From positions 1 to 64,000 of the forward strand of contig SPJO01000124.1 of NCBI GenBank assembly GCA_006844635.1: a DNA stretch of 64,000 nucleotides, given 5' to 3'. How positions within the stretch are numbered: position 1 is the stretch's first letter; each line of letters opens with the position of its first letter. The position numbers were made by a program, and so were the translations under genes. Origin of the DNA: Methylophilaceae bacterium. Its GTDB lineage: Bacteria; Pseudomonadota; Gammaproteobacteria; Burkholderiales; Methylophilaceae. Shown piece by piece: positions 8,492-17,416 of the stretch. The notes under the pieces were generated by a model. The model did not search any database. It was not told where the DNA came from and was given only the letters and a program-made list of their open reading frames with translations.

Positions 8492-9586
8492 ATGGCAGCA
8501 TTTGATATCACACCAGTTCTTAACTTTATGGTCGAAAAAAGCGGCTCAGATTTATTTTTCAGTACAGCTGCAGCCATTCATTTGAGTATCGAAGGTGACA
8601 CTGTTGCGATTAACAATCAAATCTTGCAACCTGGCATGGTCAAAGAAATTGCCTACGGTTTAATGAGCGACCAGCAAATCCAAGAGTTCGAACAAGAAAT
8701 GGAATGCAACTTTGCGATTAGTAAAAAAGATGTTGGCCGTTTCCGGGTAAATGTCTTTAGACAACGTGGTGAAGTGGGTATGGTGATTCGCCATATCAAA
8801 ACTGAGATTCCTAATTTTGAGGAACTGGGCCTGCCGACAGTGTTGCAAGAGTTAGTTTTGCGCAAACGTGGGCTCATGTTAGTTGTCGGTGCAACGGGAT
8901 CAGGTAAATCAACCACCCTCGCCTCGATGATTGATCATCGTAATGCCACATCGAATGGCCATATCATTACGATTGAAGATCCGATTGAGTTTATTTACAA
9001 CCATAAAAAATCAGTCGTAGACCAACGTGAAGTCGGCATTGATACGCACTCATTTGATAGCGCCTTAAAAAATGCTATGCGCCAAGCACCTAACGTCATT
9101 CTCATTGGTGAAGTACGTGATATGGACAGTATGCAACAGGCACTTGCTTATGCAGAAACTGGCCATTTATGCTTGGCAACCTTGCATGCAAACAACGCAA
9201 ACCAAGCATTGGAACGTATTATTTCCTTTTTCCCACCAGAAGCAAAACATGGGTTATTACTCGGCTTATCCATTAACTTGGTTGGCATCGTGTCACAACG
9301 CTTAATCCCAGGAAAAGTGAAAAAACGGGTAGCGGCGGTTGAAGTACTCATTAATACCCCTTACGTTTCAGATTTAATTCAAAAACAAAGCCTTAGTGAA
9401 ATGAAAGACATCATGGCCGACAATAATGACATTGGCATGAATACATTTGATCAGGCGCTGTTTAGGTTGTTTGCTAACGGTCAGATTGATGAGGAAAGTG
9501 CTTTAGCAAATGCTGATTCTCGTAATGACTTGTCACTGAAAATTCGTTTTGCCGCAGAGGGTGCAAAAGGCGGCTTTGAAGCCTAA
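8492..9586 (+). CDS. pilU: Type IV pilus retraction ATPase PilU
   Basis: Hexameric cytoplasmic ATPase of the PilT/PilU family that powers pilus retraction and twitching, 364 residues. Walker A GATGSGKST lies near residue 133, followed by the ASP-box region HIITIEDPIEF, Walker B ILIGEVRD and the His-box ETGHLCLATLHANNANQAL. The variants LATLHANNANQAL and RIISFFPPE fit PilU better than PilT, whose His-box reads FGTLHT. PilT normally sits immediately upstream of PilU but is not in this window; instead the glycosyltransferase gene precedes it. The stop codon overlaps that of the convergent EamA gene by two bases (CTAA). Confidence 0.88.
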   Translation: MAAFDITPVLNFMVEKSGSDLFFSTAAAIHLSIEGDTVAINNQILQPGMVKEIAYGLMSDQQIQEFEQEMECNFAISKKDVGRFRVNVFRQRGEVGMVIRHIKTEIPNFEELGLPTVLQELVLRKRGLMLVVGATGSGKSTTLASMIDHRNATSNGHIITIEDPIEFIYNHKKSVVDQREVGIDTHSFDSALKNAMRQAPNVILIGEVRDMDSMQQALAYAETGHLCLATLHANNANQALERIISFFPPEAKHGLLLGLSINLVGIVSQRLIPGKVKKRVAAVEVLINTPYVSDLIQKQSLSEMKDIMADNNDIGMNTFDQALFRLFANGQIDEESALANADSRNDLSLKIRFAAEGAKGGFEA

Positions 9587-10467
9587 TGTTTAGTATTGGC
9601 TGCGGCGTATAAAGCAGCAGCCACAATCAATACACCGCCAATCCACTCATTGAATGCCATAACTTCATTTGCTAGAAAGTAGGCAGCTACTGCCGCTACC
9701 ACTAGCTCAAACAAAAAAATAATCGACGCAGGCACGGCTGCGATATGTGTGACGCCATATTGCACAAACAAGGTTGCTGCAAACAACATCACGGCCACAA
9801 ACACTATCGTCCACCAACCCATTGCATGCACCGCTGCAGGCAGCGCAAATCCATCAGGGATTAACAATAAACTTAACACCGAAACCAACACCACACCCAA
9901 CCAAACGGCAAATGCTTTCGCTTGTAAGCTGATATGTGCAGACTTTCTTGTGATTACATTGGCAAGTGAAAACCCCATCCCCGCTGATAGCGCCAACCAC
10001 TCTGCTGCATTATGTGGTAACGGCAAATGGCGATCGTGCGATGCATCATACAACATGACAAATGCACCCACCAATGCGATTAGAATCACAACAACACCTT
10101 TAAACCCAGCACGCTCTTTTAACCAAAAATGCGCTAAAAACAAAGTCCATACGGGTGATAAGTAAAACAGCAGCATCACCCGCATCACTTCGCCATCAAT
10201 CACCGCTAAGACATAACTTAAATTAGTCCACCCAGCCGCCAGCATGAGCCAAACTAGGTTTTGAGGTAGGCTGATACGGCGCCAATACTTTGCAAACACC
10301 ACGCCACCAATGAGCGCTGCAATGGCATAGGTGATTAAGCTAGACGCAATACCTGAAAAACCTGCCTGTGCTAATAAACGATAGGGGTACCAGATGATAC
10401 CCCACGTCATTGCACCAAAAAGCAGTCCAAATACAGCAAAAGAGTTTTTATTCTTGCCGATGCTCAC
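9583..10467 (-). CDS. EamA/DMT-family transporter
   Basis: Inner-membrane drug/metabolite transporter superfamily protein, 294 residues and about ten hydrophobic helices in two halves (for example FGLLFGAMTWGIIWYPYRLL at the start and a GGVLIVAAALYAAA helix at the end). EamA proteins export amino acids or other small metabolites; the substrate cannot be deduced. The start is GTG at 10467 with AGGTGA about 8 bases upstream. It diverges from dapC with 13 bases between start codons, so both promoters must overlap the neighbouring gene start. The stop overlaps that of pilU, leaving no room for a terminator. Confidence 0.8.
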   Translation of the reverse strand: MSIGKNKNSFAVFGLLFGAMTWGIIWYPYRLLAQAGFSGIASSLITYAIAALIGGVVFAKYWRRISLPQNLVWLMLAAGWTNLSYVLAVIDGEVMRVMLLFYLSPVWTLFLAHFWLKERAGFKGVVVILIALVGAFVMLYDASHDRHLPLPHNAAEWLALSAGMGFSLANVITRKSAHISLQAKAFAVWLGVVLVSVLSLLLIPDGFALPAAVHAMGWWTIVFVAVMLFAATLFVQYGVTHIAAVPASIIFLFELVVAAVAAYFLANEVMAFNEWIGGVLIVAAALYAAANTKH

Positions 10468-10473
10468 TATAAT
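10468..10473 (+). promoter_or_regulatory. TATAAT -10 box giving a probable leaderless dapC mRNA
   Basis: A perfect TATAAT ends 7 bases before the dapC ATG at 10481, so transcription would start at or next to the start codon. The TCACCT in between is the reverse complement of the EamA Shine-Dalgarno, not a site for dapC. No good -35 box is visible. Confidence 0.45.
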
Positions 10474-10480
10474 GTCACCT

Positions 10481-11665
10481 ATGAATCAAAATTTAAACCT
10501 GCTGCAACCTTACCCGTTCCAGCGACTTCGTGATTTATTCGAAAATGTTACGCCCAATACGCAATATAACCCAATCAACTTGTCGATTGGCGAGCCTAAG
10601 CATAAAACGCCATCGATTATACAGGCGAGCTTAACTGATCACATAGCCGGCCTCTCCAATTACCCAACAACCATTGGCACACCAGCATTACGACAAACTA
10701 TTGTTGATTGGCTAAGCCGCCGCTACAACATACCTGCGCTCGATCCAGCGACACAGGTTATCCCTGTGAATGGTAGTCGAGAAGCGCTATTCGCATTAGC
10801 ACAAGCAGTGATTGATACAACAAGTACTGAAAAGCCTGTTGTCATTTCACCGAACCCGTTTTACCAAATTTACGAAGGTGCCGCTTTATTAGCGGGTGCA
10901 GAGCCCTACTTTATTAACACCTTGCCCGAAAGCCAGCATCGTATGGATTTTGCCAGCGTGCCTGAAAGCGTATTATCTAGGACACAACTGGTTTACGTCT
11001 GCTCCCCTGGCAACCCTTCGGGTAAAGTCATGTCACTCGCTGACTGGGAAGCCCTGTTTGCACTTGCGGATCAATACGATTTTGTCATTGCTGCTGATGA
11101 ATGTTATTCAGAAATTTATTTTGATGAAACTTCTCCGCCGTTAGGTGCGTTGCAAGCCGCACATCAGTTGGGCCGTGATGATCGCAATTTAATTGTATTT
11201 AGTTCACTATCAAAACGTTCTAATGTACCAGGCTTACGCTCTGGCTTTGTAGCGGGTGATGCTGGTATCATTGCAAAATTCTTACTGTACAGGACTTATC
11301 ACGGCTGTGCGATGAACCCAGCAACACAGGCAGCAAGTATCACAGCGTGGCAAGATGAGTCCCACGTCGTTGAAAATCGCAGCTTATATGCAGAAAAGTT
11401 TAATACCGTTGCGCCAATGCTTAAAGAAGTATGGCCCTCGGTTGAAATGCCCGATGCAGCGTTCTATTTATGGGTGCAAACTGGGCAAGACGATCAAGCA
11501 GTCGCAATACAGTTATACCGTGACCTTAACATCACCGTATTGCCTGGCAGTTTTTTAGCAAGAGAAGCACACGGCATAAATCCTGGTCAAGGTTTTATCC
11601 GGATGGCATTAGTAGCATCTTTAGATGAATGTGTTGAGGCAGCTCAACGTATTCAACAACTTTAA
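10481..11665 (+). CDS. dapC: N-succinyldiaminopimelate aminotransferase DapC
   Basis: PLP-dependent class I aminotransferase making succinyl-diaminopimelate in lysine and peptidoglycan biosynthesis, 394 residues. Landmarks: INLSIGEPKHKTP near the N-terminus, the cofactor-contacting NPFYQIYEG and SPGNPSGKVM segments, the AADECYSEIYF loop and the PLP lysine in SSLSKRSNVPGLRSGF, and a C-terminal arginine in FIRMAL. Family members are about 390-400 residues. An upstream in-frame start at 10394 would run antisense through the EamA gene; ATG 10481 agrees with family N-termini. The fae-like gene follows after 37 bases, but shared function is not obvious. Confidence 0.88.
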   Translation: MNQNLNLLQPYPFQRLRDLFENVTPNTQYNPINLSIGEPKHKTPSIIQASLTDHIAGLSNYPTTIGTPALRQTIVDWLSRRYNIPALDPATQVIPVNGSREALFALAQAVIDTTSTEKPVVISPNPFYQIYEGAALLAGAEPYFINTLPESQHRMDFASVPESVLSRTQLVYVCSPGNPSGKVMSLADWEALFALADQYDFVIAADECYSEIYFDETSPPLGALQAAHQLGRDDRNLIVFSSLSKRSNVPGLRSGFVAGDAGIIAKFLLYRTYHGCAMNPATQAASITAWQDESHVVENRSLYAEKFNTVAPMLKEVWPSVEMPDAAFYLWVQTGQDDQAVAIQLYRDLNITVLPGSFLAREAHGINPGQGFIRMALVASLDECVEAAQRIQQL

Positions 11666-11702
11666 TTTTTAATCAAATTTATTACACAATGAGGAGAGAA
11701 AC

Positions 11703-12248
11703 ATGAGTGAGAAAATTGTAATGCGTGTCGGTGAGGCATTAGTAGCAGGCGGCCCTTTAAATACAGCAGCTGAACCAGAAATCGCTATCGGCGAAATGGA
11801 TGGGCCTATGGGTGTTGCCTTTGCTAACCAAATGGCAAATCAATCAACAGGCCACTCAAAAGTATTGGCGATTATGGATACAGATATCCAAGTACGTCCA
11901 GCAACATTAATGGTCAGCAAAGTAACGGTTAAAAGCACTGCTTACACCAACATTTTAATGGGTACTGTTCAAGGCGCGATTGCTAATGGTGTACTAGATG
12001 CTGTGCGTGAAGGCATTATCCCTAAAGAGAAAGCAAACGACTTAGGTATTATCGTTTCTGTTTGGTTAAACCCAGGTGTTGTTGGCCAGGAAGATTTAGA
12101 CCATAAAGCGTTATTCGAAATTCACCGTAAAGCAACAACACTTGCGATTAAGAAAGCAATGAATAACGAGCCAAGCATTGACTGGTTATTAGAAAACCAA
12201 GAAAAAACGATTCACAAGTATTACCAAAGAGCATTAGACGCTAGCTAA
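11703..12248 (+). CDS. Formaldehyde-activating enzyme paralogue (Fae-like), active-site His absent
   Basis: Member of the Fae family, which condenses formaldehyde with tetrahydromethanopterin in methylotrophs. Family sequences present: VGEALV at residues 9-14, PATLMVSKVTV, and AVREGIIPKEKANDLGIIV. Length is 181 residues against about 170 for classical Fae. The catalytic His22 of the Methylorubrum extorquens enzyme lies in a VAHIDL segment; here the equivalent stretch reads NTAAEPEIAIG with no histidine. Several methylotrophs carry extra Fae copies (Fae2, Fae3) of unclear function, and this looks like one of those. A strong GAGGAGAG ribosome site precedes the ATG, suggesting good expression, and a bidirectional terminator follows. 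The function is inferred to be C1-related but may not be the classical reaction. Confidence 0.85.
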   Translation: MSEKIVMRVGEALVAGGPLNTAAEPEIAIGEMDGPMGVAFANQMANQSTGHSKVLAIMDTDIQVRPATLMVSKVTVKSTAYTNILMGTVQGAIANGVLDAVREGIIPKEKANDLGIIVSVWLNPGVVGQEDLDHKALFEIHRKATTLAIKKAMNNEPSIDWLLENQEKTIHKYYQRALDAS

Positions 12249-12303
12249 ATCTAGTCTTAAGACATTCATCTAAATCCATTAGATGCTTAGTTTTAGATAG
12301 CAA

Positions 12304-12336
12304 AACGCCAACTTCAAATGAGGTTGGCGTTTTTTA
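12304..12336. terminator. Intrinsic terminator after the Fae paralogue
   Basis: AACGCCAAC (12304-12312) pairs with GTTGGCGTT (12323-12331), followed by T residues up to 12336. It lies between the convergent fae-like and miaA genes. An A-run at the left suggests weaker activity for miaA on the minus strand too. Confidence 0.85.
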
Positions 12337-13287
12337 TTCATTTCCAGCGGCAATAAAAGAGGCCACTTCTTGTTGCACTAATTGATTGATGTTTGACTGT
12401 AGGCAATCTATTGCGACGACATCCTCCATCCCGCGCAACCAGGTCAATTGTCGCTTGGCTAATTGCCTCGTCGCAAATACCCCTCTATCGCGCAATTCAG
12501 CAGCATCATACTCCCCATTTAGATGGGCAAGTACTTGACGATAACCAACGCAACGCATGGCGGTGGATTCTGCTGTTAGTGTTGGGTATTTTGCACAAAT
12601 GGTTTTCACCTCATCGACCAAGCCTTCTGCCAACATTTGCTCAAACCGTTTTTCAATCCGTGCATGCAACATCTTCCTATCACTCGGCACCAACGCAATC
12701 TTTAGCAAGCGGTATGGCAGTTTCGTCTGCGATTGTTCGGTAAACAAAGTGGTCATGGTTTTACCCGTAATGGTATACACCTCCAATGCACGCTGTATGC
12801 GCTGCATATCATTTGGCTTTAACCGTGCGGCCGTTGCTGGGTCAATAACGCTTAATTTTTCATGTAATGCTGGCCAGCCATGCGTTGCTGCTTCAGCGTC
12901 TATGGCTTCTCGAACCTTAACATTCGCCTCTGGCAAACCACTCAACCCTTCTTCTAGCGCTTTAAAGTACAACATGGTACCGCCAACCAGCACTGGCACT
13001 TTATTTCTCGCTGTCATGTCTTGCATCAACTGCAGTGCATCTTTTCTGAAGTCTGCCGCCGAATAAGCAGTCGTTGGTGGTGTAATATCAACTAAATGGT
13101 GCGGTGCTTTAGCTAATGTTGCTGCATCAGGTTTTGCTGTCCCGATATTCATGTCTTGGAACACAAGCGCAGAATCCACACTAATCAGCTCAACTGGGAA
13201 TTGTTGTTGCAATTCAACAGCAGCATTGGTTTTTCCGCTTGCGGTTGGGCCCATCAAAAAAATAGCGGGTGGAAATTTGTTATTCAT
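12334..13287 (-). CDS. miaA: tRNA dimethylallyltransferase MiaA
   Basis: Transfers a dimethylallyl group to A37 of tRNAs reading UNN codons, 317 residues. It shows the P-loop LMGPTASGKTNAA at the N-terminus, then ISVDSALVFQDMNIGTAKP, HHLVDITPP and LVGGTMLYFKAL, and a C-terminal VGYRQVL and RQLAKRQLTWLR, all MiaA signatures. I prefer the ATG at 13287; a TTG at 13302 would add five residues. No clear ribosome site is seen. In many gammaproteobacteria miaA follows mutL; here a two-gene plus-strand channel module separates them. Confidence 0.93.
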   Translation of the reverse strand: MNNKFPPAIFLMGPTASGKTNAAVELQQQFPVELISVDSALVFQDMNIGTAKPDAATLAKAPHHLVDITPPTTAYSAADFRKDALQLMQDMTARNKVPVLVGGTMLYFKALEEGLSGLPEANVKVREAIDAEAATHGWPALHEKLSVIDPATAARLKPNDMQRIQRALEVYTITGKTMTTLFTEQSQTKLPYRLLKIALVPSDRKMLHARIEKRFEQMLAEGLVDEVKTICAKYPTLTAESTAMRCVGYRQVLAHLNGEYDAAELRDRGVFATRQLAKRQLTWLRGMEDVVAIDCLQSNINQLVQQEVASFIAAGNE

Positions 13288-13383
13288 ACTGTTATTTATC
13301 AAATGAAGTTATATAATACCGCTAACATCATACATTCATGTAGCGCACGCTGCTTACATTCAATACAGAACTGGTGGTCAAAT

Positions 13384-13758
13384 ATGAATTTGGAAAAGGT
13401 AATTTTTGGTTTCTTCATTGTCTTGGCAATGACACTCAATTTTGGGTTCTTCCTAGGCGAGATTGACAACATCAACCATCACCATGTGTATGAATTATAC
13501 GCTGCAATAATCGTCAGTTTAATTGCAACAGTGTTGAAGTTTGGTGACCGTACACAATTAGGTGCAATATTGCTCTCTACCAGCCTAGCAGCCGACTTGC
13601 AGCTTATTACCGCAGCCATCATCTGGGCAGCCTTAGAAGGCTCAATGGAAGTTAAAAACATGACTGTCTACATTGTTTCATTGTCAGGCGGTGCTTTAAT
13701 GGCTAACTTTGTATCGGTTATTTTGCTTATTTCAGAAACGATTACCCAACGCCGTTAA
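13384..13758 (+). CDS. Small conserved membrane protein paired with the channel gene (possibly DUF6394)
   Basis: A 124-residue protein with about four hydrophobic helices, for example VIFGFFIVLAMTLNFGFFLG at the N-terminus and AAIIVSLIATVLKFG after it. I recall this sequence type as a conserved proteobacterial family found beside NAD-binding (RCK) channel proteins; the DUF6394 assignment is from memory. The ATG at 13384 begins a typical MNLEKVIFGFF N-terminus. An in-frame upstream extension to 13156 would be antisense to miaA and is rejected. TATAAT at 13312-13317 could be its promoter. The RCK protein starts 44 bases downstream, so the two are probably co-transcribed. An accessory-subunit role is inference. 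Confidence 0.7.
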   Translation: MNLEKVIFGFFIVLAMTLNFGFFLGEIDNINHHHVYELYAAIIVSLIATVLKFGDRTQLGAILLSTSLAADLQLITAAIIWAALEGSMEVKNMTVYIVSLSGGALMANFVSVILLISETITQRR

Positions 13759-13802
13759 GATAAATAAGCCGGTGACTGCTACAACAAACGCTAATCGCAA
13801 AC

Positions 13803-15497
13803 ATGAATAGCATTCTCTTTATGATTCTGCGCCGTTTAAGGCGCCCGCTTATCCTCATCATTGTGAGTTTTGCCGTCGCAACACTGGGCTTAACACTAAT
13901 GCCAGGCATCGACGACAAAGGTCAAGTCTGGCATATGAGCATCTTCCAAGCTTTTTATGTCATTAGTTATACCGCTAGCACCATTGGCTTTGGTGAAGTA
14001 CCTTATCCATTTAGTCAGGCACAACGCCTATGGATGACATTCTCTATTTACCTAACCGTCATTCCTTGGTTCTATGCAGTCGGTAAAATCGTGACATTAC
14101 TACAAGATGTCAGTTTGCGCGAAGCATTAACAGCAGAACGGTTTGCTAAAAGCGTCCGACAACTACAAGAACCATTTTTCATCTTGTGTAGCTATGGGCA
14201 ATCTGCAAGCCTGCTGGCAAAAATATTAGATGACAAAAACATGCGCGTCGTGATTGTTGAAAAAAACCAAGACCGCTTAAATGACCTCGCGCTCAGCGAC
14301 AAACGAAACACCATTTTAAGCTTATGTGCGGATGCAAAATTACCAGAAAACCTAATTCGCGCTGGCATCAACAACCCCTACTGTAGCGCTGTCGTCACCT
14401 TAACTGATAACGATGATGTTAACCTCGCAGTCGCGGTTTCTGTAAAGTTAATGAAACCAAACTTAAAGGTGATTGCCAGAGCTGAACGCGCTGATATTGC
14501 CGCCAACATGGCATCGTTTAGAACCGACCATATCATCAATCCATATGAGTTGTTTGGCGATCAACTCGCGATGCGTGTCCATGCATTAGGCACTTACATC
14601 CTACACCAGTGGTTAACTGGCATCCCGGGTGACACACTGCCACCACCGGAGAACCCACCAAGAGGTAACTGGGTTGTTTGCGGTTATGGTCGCTTTGGTA
14701 AATCTGTTGTCGAAAACTTAGAGCGTGAAAACTTAACAACCACGATTATCGAAGCCATGCCTGACTTGACTGAATGTGCAACTTGCGTTGTTGGCAGCGG
14801 CACAGAAGCCAAAACATTATTAGAAGCTGACATCGAGAATGCATGTGGCATTGTCGCAGGAACGGACAACGATATTAACAACCTATCGATTGTCATGACA
14901 GCGAAAGAATTAAACCCCAATTTATTCTTGATTATTCGTAAGAATAATCGCAGCAATAGTGCACTATTCAAGAAGTTCAGAGCTGATATCACGATGCAGC
15001 CAACGGATATTATTGCGCACGAATGTCTAGCGCATATGCTCACACCACTCTTAGCAGAGTTTCTGACCTTAGTCCGCAACCAAGACAATCAGTGGGCTAA
15101 CAACCTCATTACTCAGCTGGTAGACATTGTCGGCGAGACGGTACCAGAAACCTGGGATATCACCATTGATGACAAAAAAGCCACAGCAATTAGTGAATAT
15201 ATTGATACTGGCATGATTGTTAAAATAGAAAACTTATTGCTTGACCCTGCAAATCGCGAAAAAGAGCTAGCGTTGGTACCATTACTACTATTTAGAGATG
15301 GTAATGCTATGCTAGTGCCTGAACTAGATACGCCAGTCATTATGGGCGACCGTATCTTGTTCTGTGGTACCTATGATGCCAAAGCGGCCATGAGCAGCTA
15401 CCTTAACAATAGCAAATCATTTAATTACATTATGAATGGCCTAGAAGTGCCAGATAGCTTTGTTTGGCGCTTAGTGAAAAGCCTAACAGCATCCTAA
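13803..15497 (+). CDS. Potassium-channel-like protein with two RCK/TrkA domains
   Basis: Predicted inner-membrane ion channel, 564 residues. After a basic N-terminus there is one membrane helix (LILIIVSFAVATLGLTLMP), a pore loop with the filter-like TASTIGFGEVPYP (compare TVGYGD), and a second helix. The rest is cytoplasmic and contains two Rossmann-type TrkA-N domains (FFILCSYGQSASLLAKIL and WVVCGYGRFGKSVVENLE), each followed by a smaller ligand-binding-like region. Phe replaces Tyr in the filter, so ion selectivity is uncertain. It is probably co-expressed with the upstream small membrane protein. It ends 9 bases from the convergent mutL stop. Confidence 0.8.
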   Translation: MNSILFMILRRLRRPLILIIVSFAVATLGLTLMPGIDDKGQVWHMSIFQAFYVISYTASTIGFGEVPYPFSQAQRLWMTFSIYLTVIPWFYAVGKIVTLLQDVSLREALTAERFAKSVRQLQEPFFILCSYGQSASLLAKILDDKNMRVVIVEKNQDRLNDLALSDKRNTILSLCADAKLPENLIRAGINNPYCSAVVTLTDNDDVNLAVAVSVKLMKPNLKVIARAERADIAANMASFRTDHIINPYELFGDQLAMRVHALGTYILHQWLTGIPGDTLPPPENPPRGNWVVCGYGRFGKSVVENLERENLTTTIIEAMPDLTECATCVVGSGTEAKTLLEADIENACGIVAGTDNDINNLSIVMTAKELNPNLFLIIRKNNRSNSALFKKFRADITMQPTDIIAHECLAHMLTPLLAEFLTLVRNQDNQWANNLITQLVDIVGETVPETWDITIDDKKATAISEYIDTGMIVKIENLLLDPANREKELALVPLLLFRDGNAMLVPELDTPVIMGDRILFCGTYDAKAAMSSYLNNSKSFNYIMNGLEVPDSFVWRLVKSLTAS

Positions 15498-15506
15498 CGC
15501 CACCAC

Positions 15507-17375
15507 TTACTGGCCTCGCATAAACATTTTATCTAAGTCTGCCATACTCACTTGGAACCAAGTGGGCCGCCCATGATTACATTGTCCCGAACGCTCGGTT
15601 GCTTCCATATCTCTTAATAAAGCATTCATTTCTGGAATGGTTAGGCTGCGGTTCGCCCGCACAGCTGCATGACAGGCCATCGTACCTAACAACGCATTAC
15701 GCTGGTCCGTCAGCACACGGCTCGCACCATATTCACTCAACTCACGCAAGACATCGCGTGCAAGTGAAACGGCATCTGCCTTCTGCAATAAAGTTGGCAC
15801 GGCACGTACTGCGAGTGTCGAAGGTGATAGTACAGCGATATCAAATCCCAGCTGCGTTAATGTGTCTTCCCCATTGACCAAAGCTTCATTCACAGTAGCC
15901 ACCTCTAAGCGGTCCGCATTAAAGCTTACGGGTATTAACAACGGCTGCATGGGCACTGCTTGGCTATCAAGCGCTTGCTTTAAACGCTCATACATAATGC
16001 GTTCATGTGCAGCATGCATATCAACCACCACCAGCCCTTGTGCATTTTGTGCCAACACATAAACACCATGAAGCTGTGCCAAAGCAAACCCGAGAGGATG
16101 GCTTTCCGCATCATCTGTCTCCATTGTTTGGTGGTTGGCGGCCATGTCACCGCTCGATGCAGTTGCGCCCACAGACAAGTTGTTATTTGCAATTGCATCG
16201 CTTGTGGCATAACCGGTCTGCTGAGGTGGTTGCTGATTCGCACCGTCGTACAATTTTTGATAAAAGTCTGGTGTCTGATTGGCCGAAAGTGGCATCTGTG
16301 ACTGATATTTCGGGTAATTGGCGTGACCTTCGGCTGTAAAAGGGTTGTGCTGTGCCTGACCTGCAGTGACCGCATTCGATTCACCCGTGGGAATCGCCAG
16401 TACTTTATTCAAAGCATGGAAGATAAACTGGTGAATTGCCTGACTATCCCGAAAGCGTACTTCTGTTTTCGCTGGGTGCACATTAACATCGACTAGAGTA
16501 GGATCAAGCTCTAAAAACAGCACAAATGCAGGATGTCGGTCATGGTGCATCACATCTTGATAAGCTTGTCGAATCGCATGTGCAATCAGCTTATCTCGCA
16601 CGAAACGGCCATTGACATAGACATATTGCGTATCACGACGGTGACGATTATAAGTCGGCTTCGCCGCCACACCCCATAACCGCAAATTTGCAGCAGTTTC
16701 ATCGACAGCTACTGTTTCTGCGGCAAACTCAGCCCCTAAGACTTCTTTGAAACGTTTGTTTGGCTCGGAAGCTGCATAACGACTAATGGTTTTGCCATTA
16801 TGACTTAAACTCAACGCAACATCTGGTCGAGATAAAGCAACACGAGTATACGCCTCCTCACAGTGGCCAAACTCTGTGGCCTCTTTTTTGAGGAATTTAC
16901 GGCGTGCTGGCGTGTTGAAATATAAGTCGTTGACCTCAACAACCGTACCTTCATCTAAGGCTGTTGGTTCTATTGCTGAGAGTTCACTACCATTAGAATA
17001 AATTAACCACGCATGTTTTGCACTTTGCTCACGGCTTAACACTTGCGCCCGAGATATCGATGCAATACTTGCTAATGCTTCGCCTCTAAAACCTAAACTC
17101 GCGACGGATTCCAAACCAGCTAGGCTATCAATTTTACTCGTTGCATGTCGTGTTAACGAGAGCGCTAAATCATCTTTACCAACCCCAACACCATTATCCG
17201 CCACCCTTAGCTGCTTGATACCGCCTTGCATCAAGCTCACTTTAATATCGCTACTCTTTGCATCTAAACTATTTTCTAGTAGCTCTTTTAAAGCAGATGC
17301 AGGTCGCTCAACGACCTCCCCTGCGGCAATTTGGCTAATCAGCTGGTCTGATAATACTTTAATGCGTGAAACCAT
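15507..17375 (-). CDS. mutL: DNA mismatch repair protein MutL (endonuclease type)
   Basis: Mismatch-repair matchmaker, 622 residues. The N-terminal GHKL ATPase shows ISQIAAGEVVERPASALKE, ENSLDAKSSDI, ADNGVGVGKDDL and LGFRGEALASI. A poorly conserved glutamine- and alanine-rich linker (about residues 340-430) joins the C-terminal dimerisation domain. That domain contains DMHAAHERIMYE, which fits the metal-dependent nicking motif DQHA(x)2E(x)4E with Met for Gln, so this MutL probably nicks DNA itself, consistent with lineages lacking MutH. The start has AGGATT upstream. It is the last gene of a tsaE-amiC-cyclase-mutL run, 41 bases after the cyclase. Confidence 0.95.
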   Translation of the reverse strand: MVSRIKVLSDQLISQIAAGEVVERPASALKELLENSLDAKSSDIKVSLMQGGIKQLRVADNGVGVGKDDLALSLTRHATSKIDSLAGLESVASLGFRGEALASIASISRAQVLSREQSAKHAWLIYSNGSELSAIEPTALDEGTVVEVNDLYFNTPARRKFLKKEATEFGHCEEAYTRVALSRPDVALSLSHNGKTISRYAASEPNKRFKEVLGAEFAAETVAVDETAANLRLWGVAAKPTYNRHRRDTQYVYVNGRFVRDKLIAHAIRQAYQDVMHHDRHPAFVLFLELDPTLVDVNVHPAKTEVRFRDSQAIHQFIFHALNKVLAIPTGESNAVTAGQAQHNPFTAEGHANYPKYQSQMPLSANQTPDFYQKLYDGANQQPPQQTGYATSDAIANNNLSVGATASSGDMAANHQTMETDDAESHPLGFALAQLHGVYVLAQNAQGLVVVDMHAAHERIMYERLKQALDSQAVPMQPLLIPVSFNADRLEVATVNEALVNGEDTLTQLGFDIAVLSPSTLAVRAVPTLLQKADAVSLARDVLRELSEYGASRVLTDQRNALLGTMACHAAVRANRSLTIPEMNALLRDMEATERSGQCNHGRPTWFQVSMADLDKMFMRGQ

Positions 17376-17416
17376 AATCCTAAAGGTTTTTCCTCGTCAA
17401 TCTGAATATGCCTTTA

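Noticed and set aside
8492..9586. PilT instead of PilU
   Set aside because: The His-box and following sequence (LATLHANNANQAL, FFPPE) fit PilU better than PilT.
13156..13383. N-terminal extension of the small membrane protein gene
   Set aside because: It runs antisense through miaA, and the family-like N-terminus begins at the ATG at 13384.
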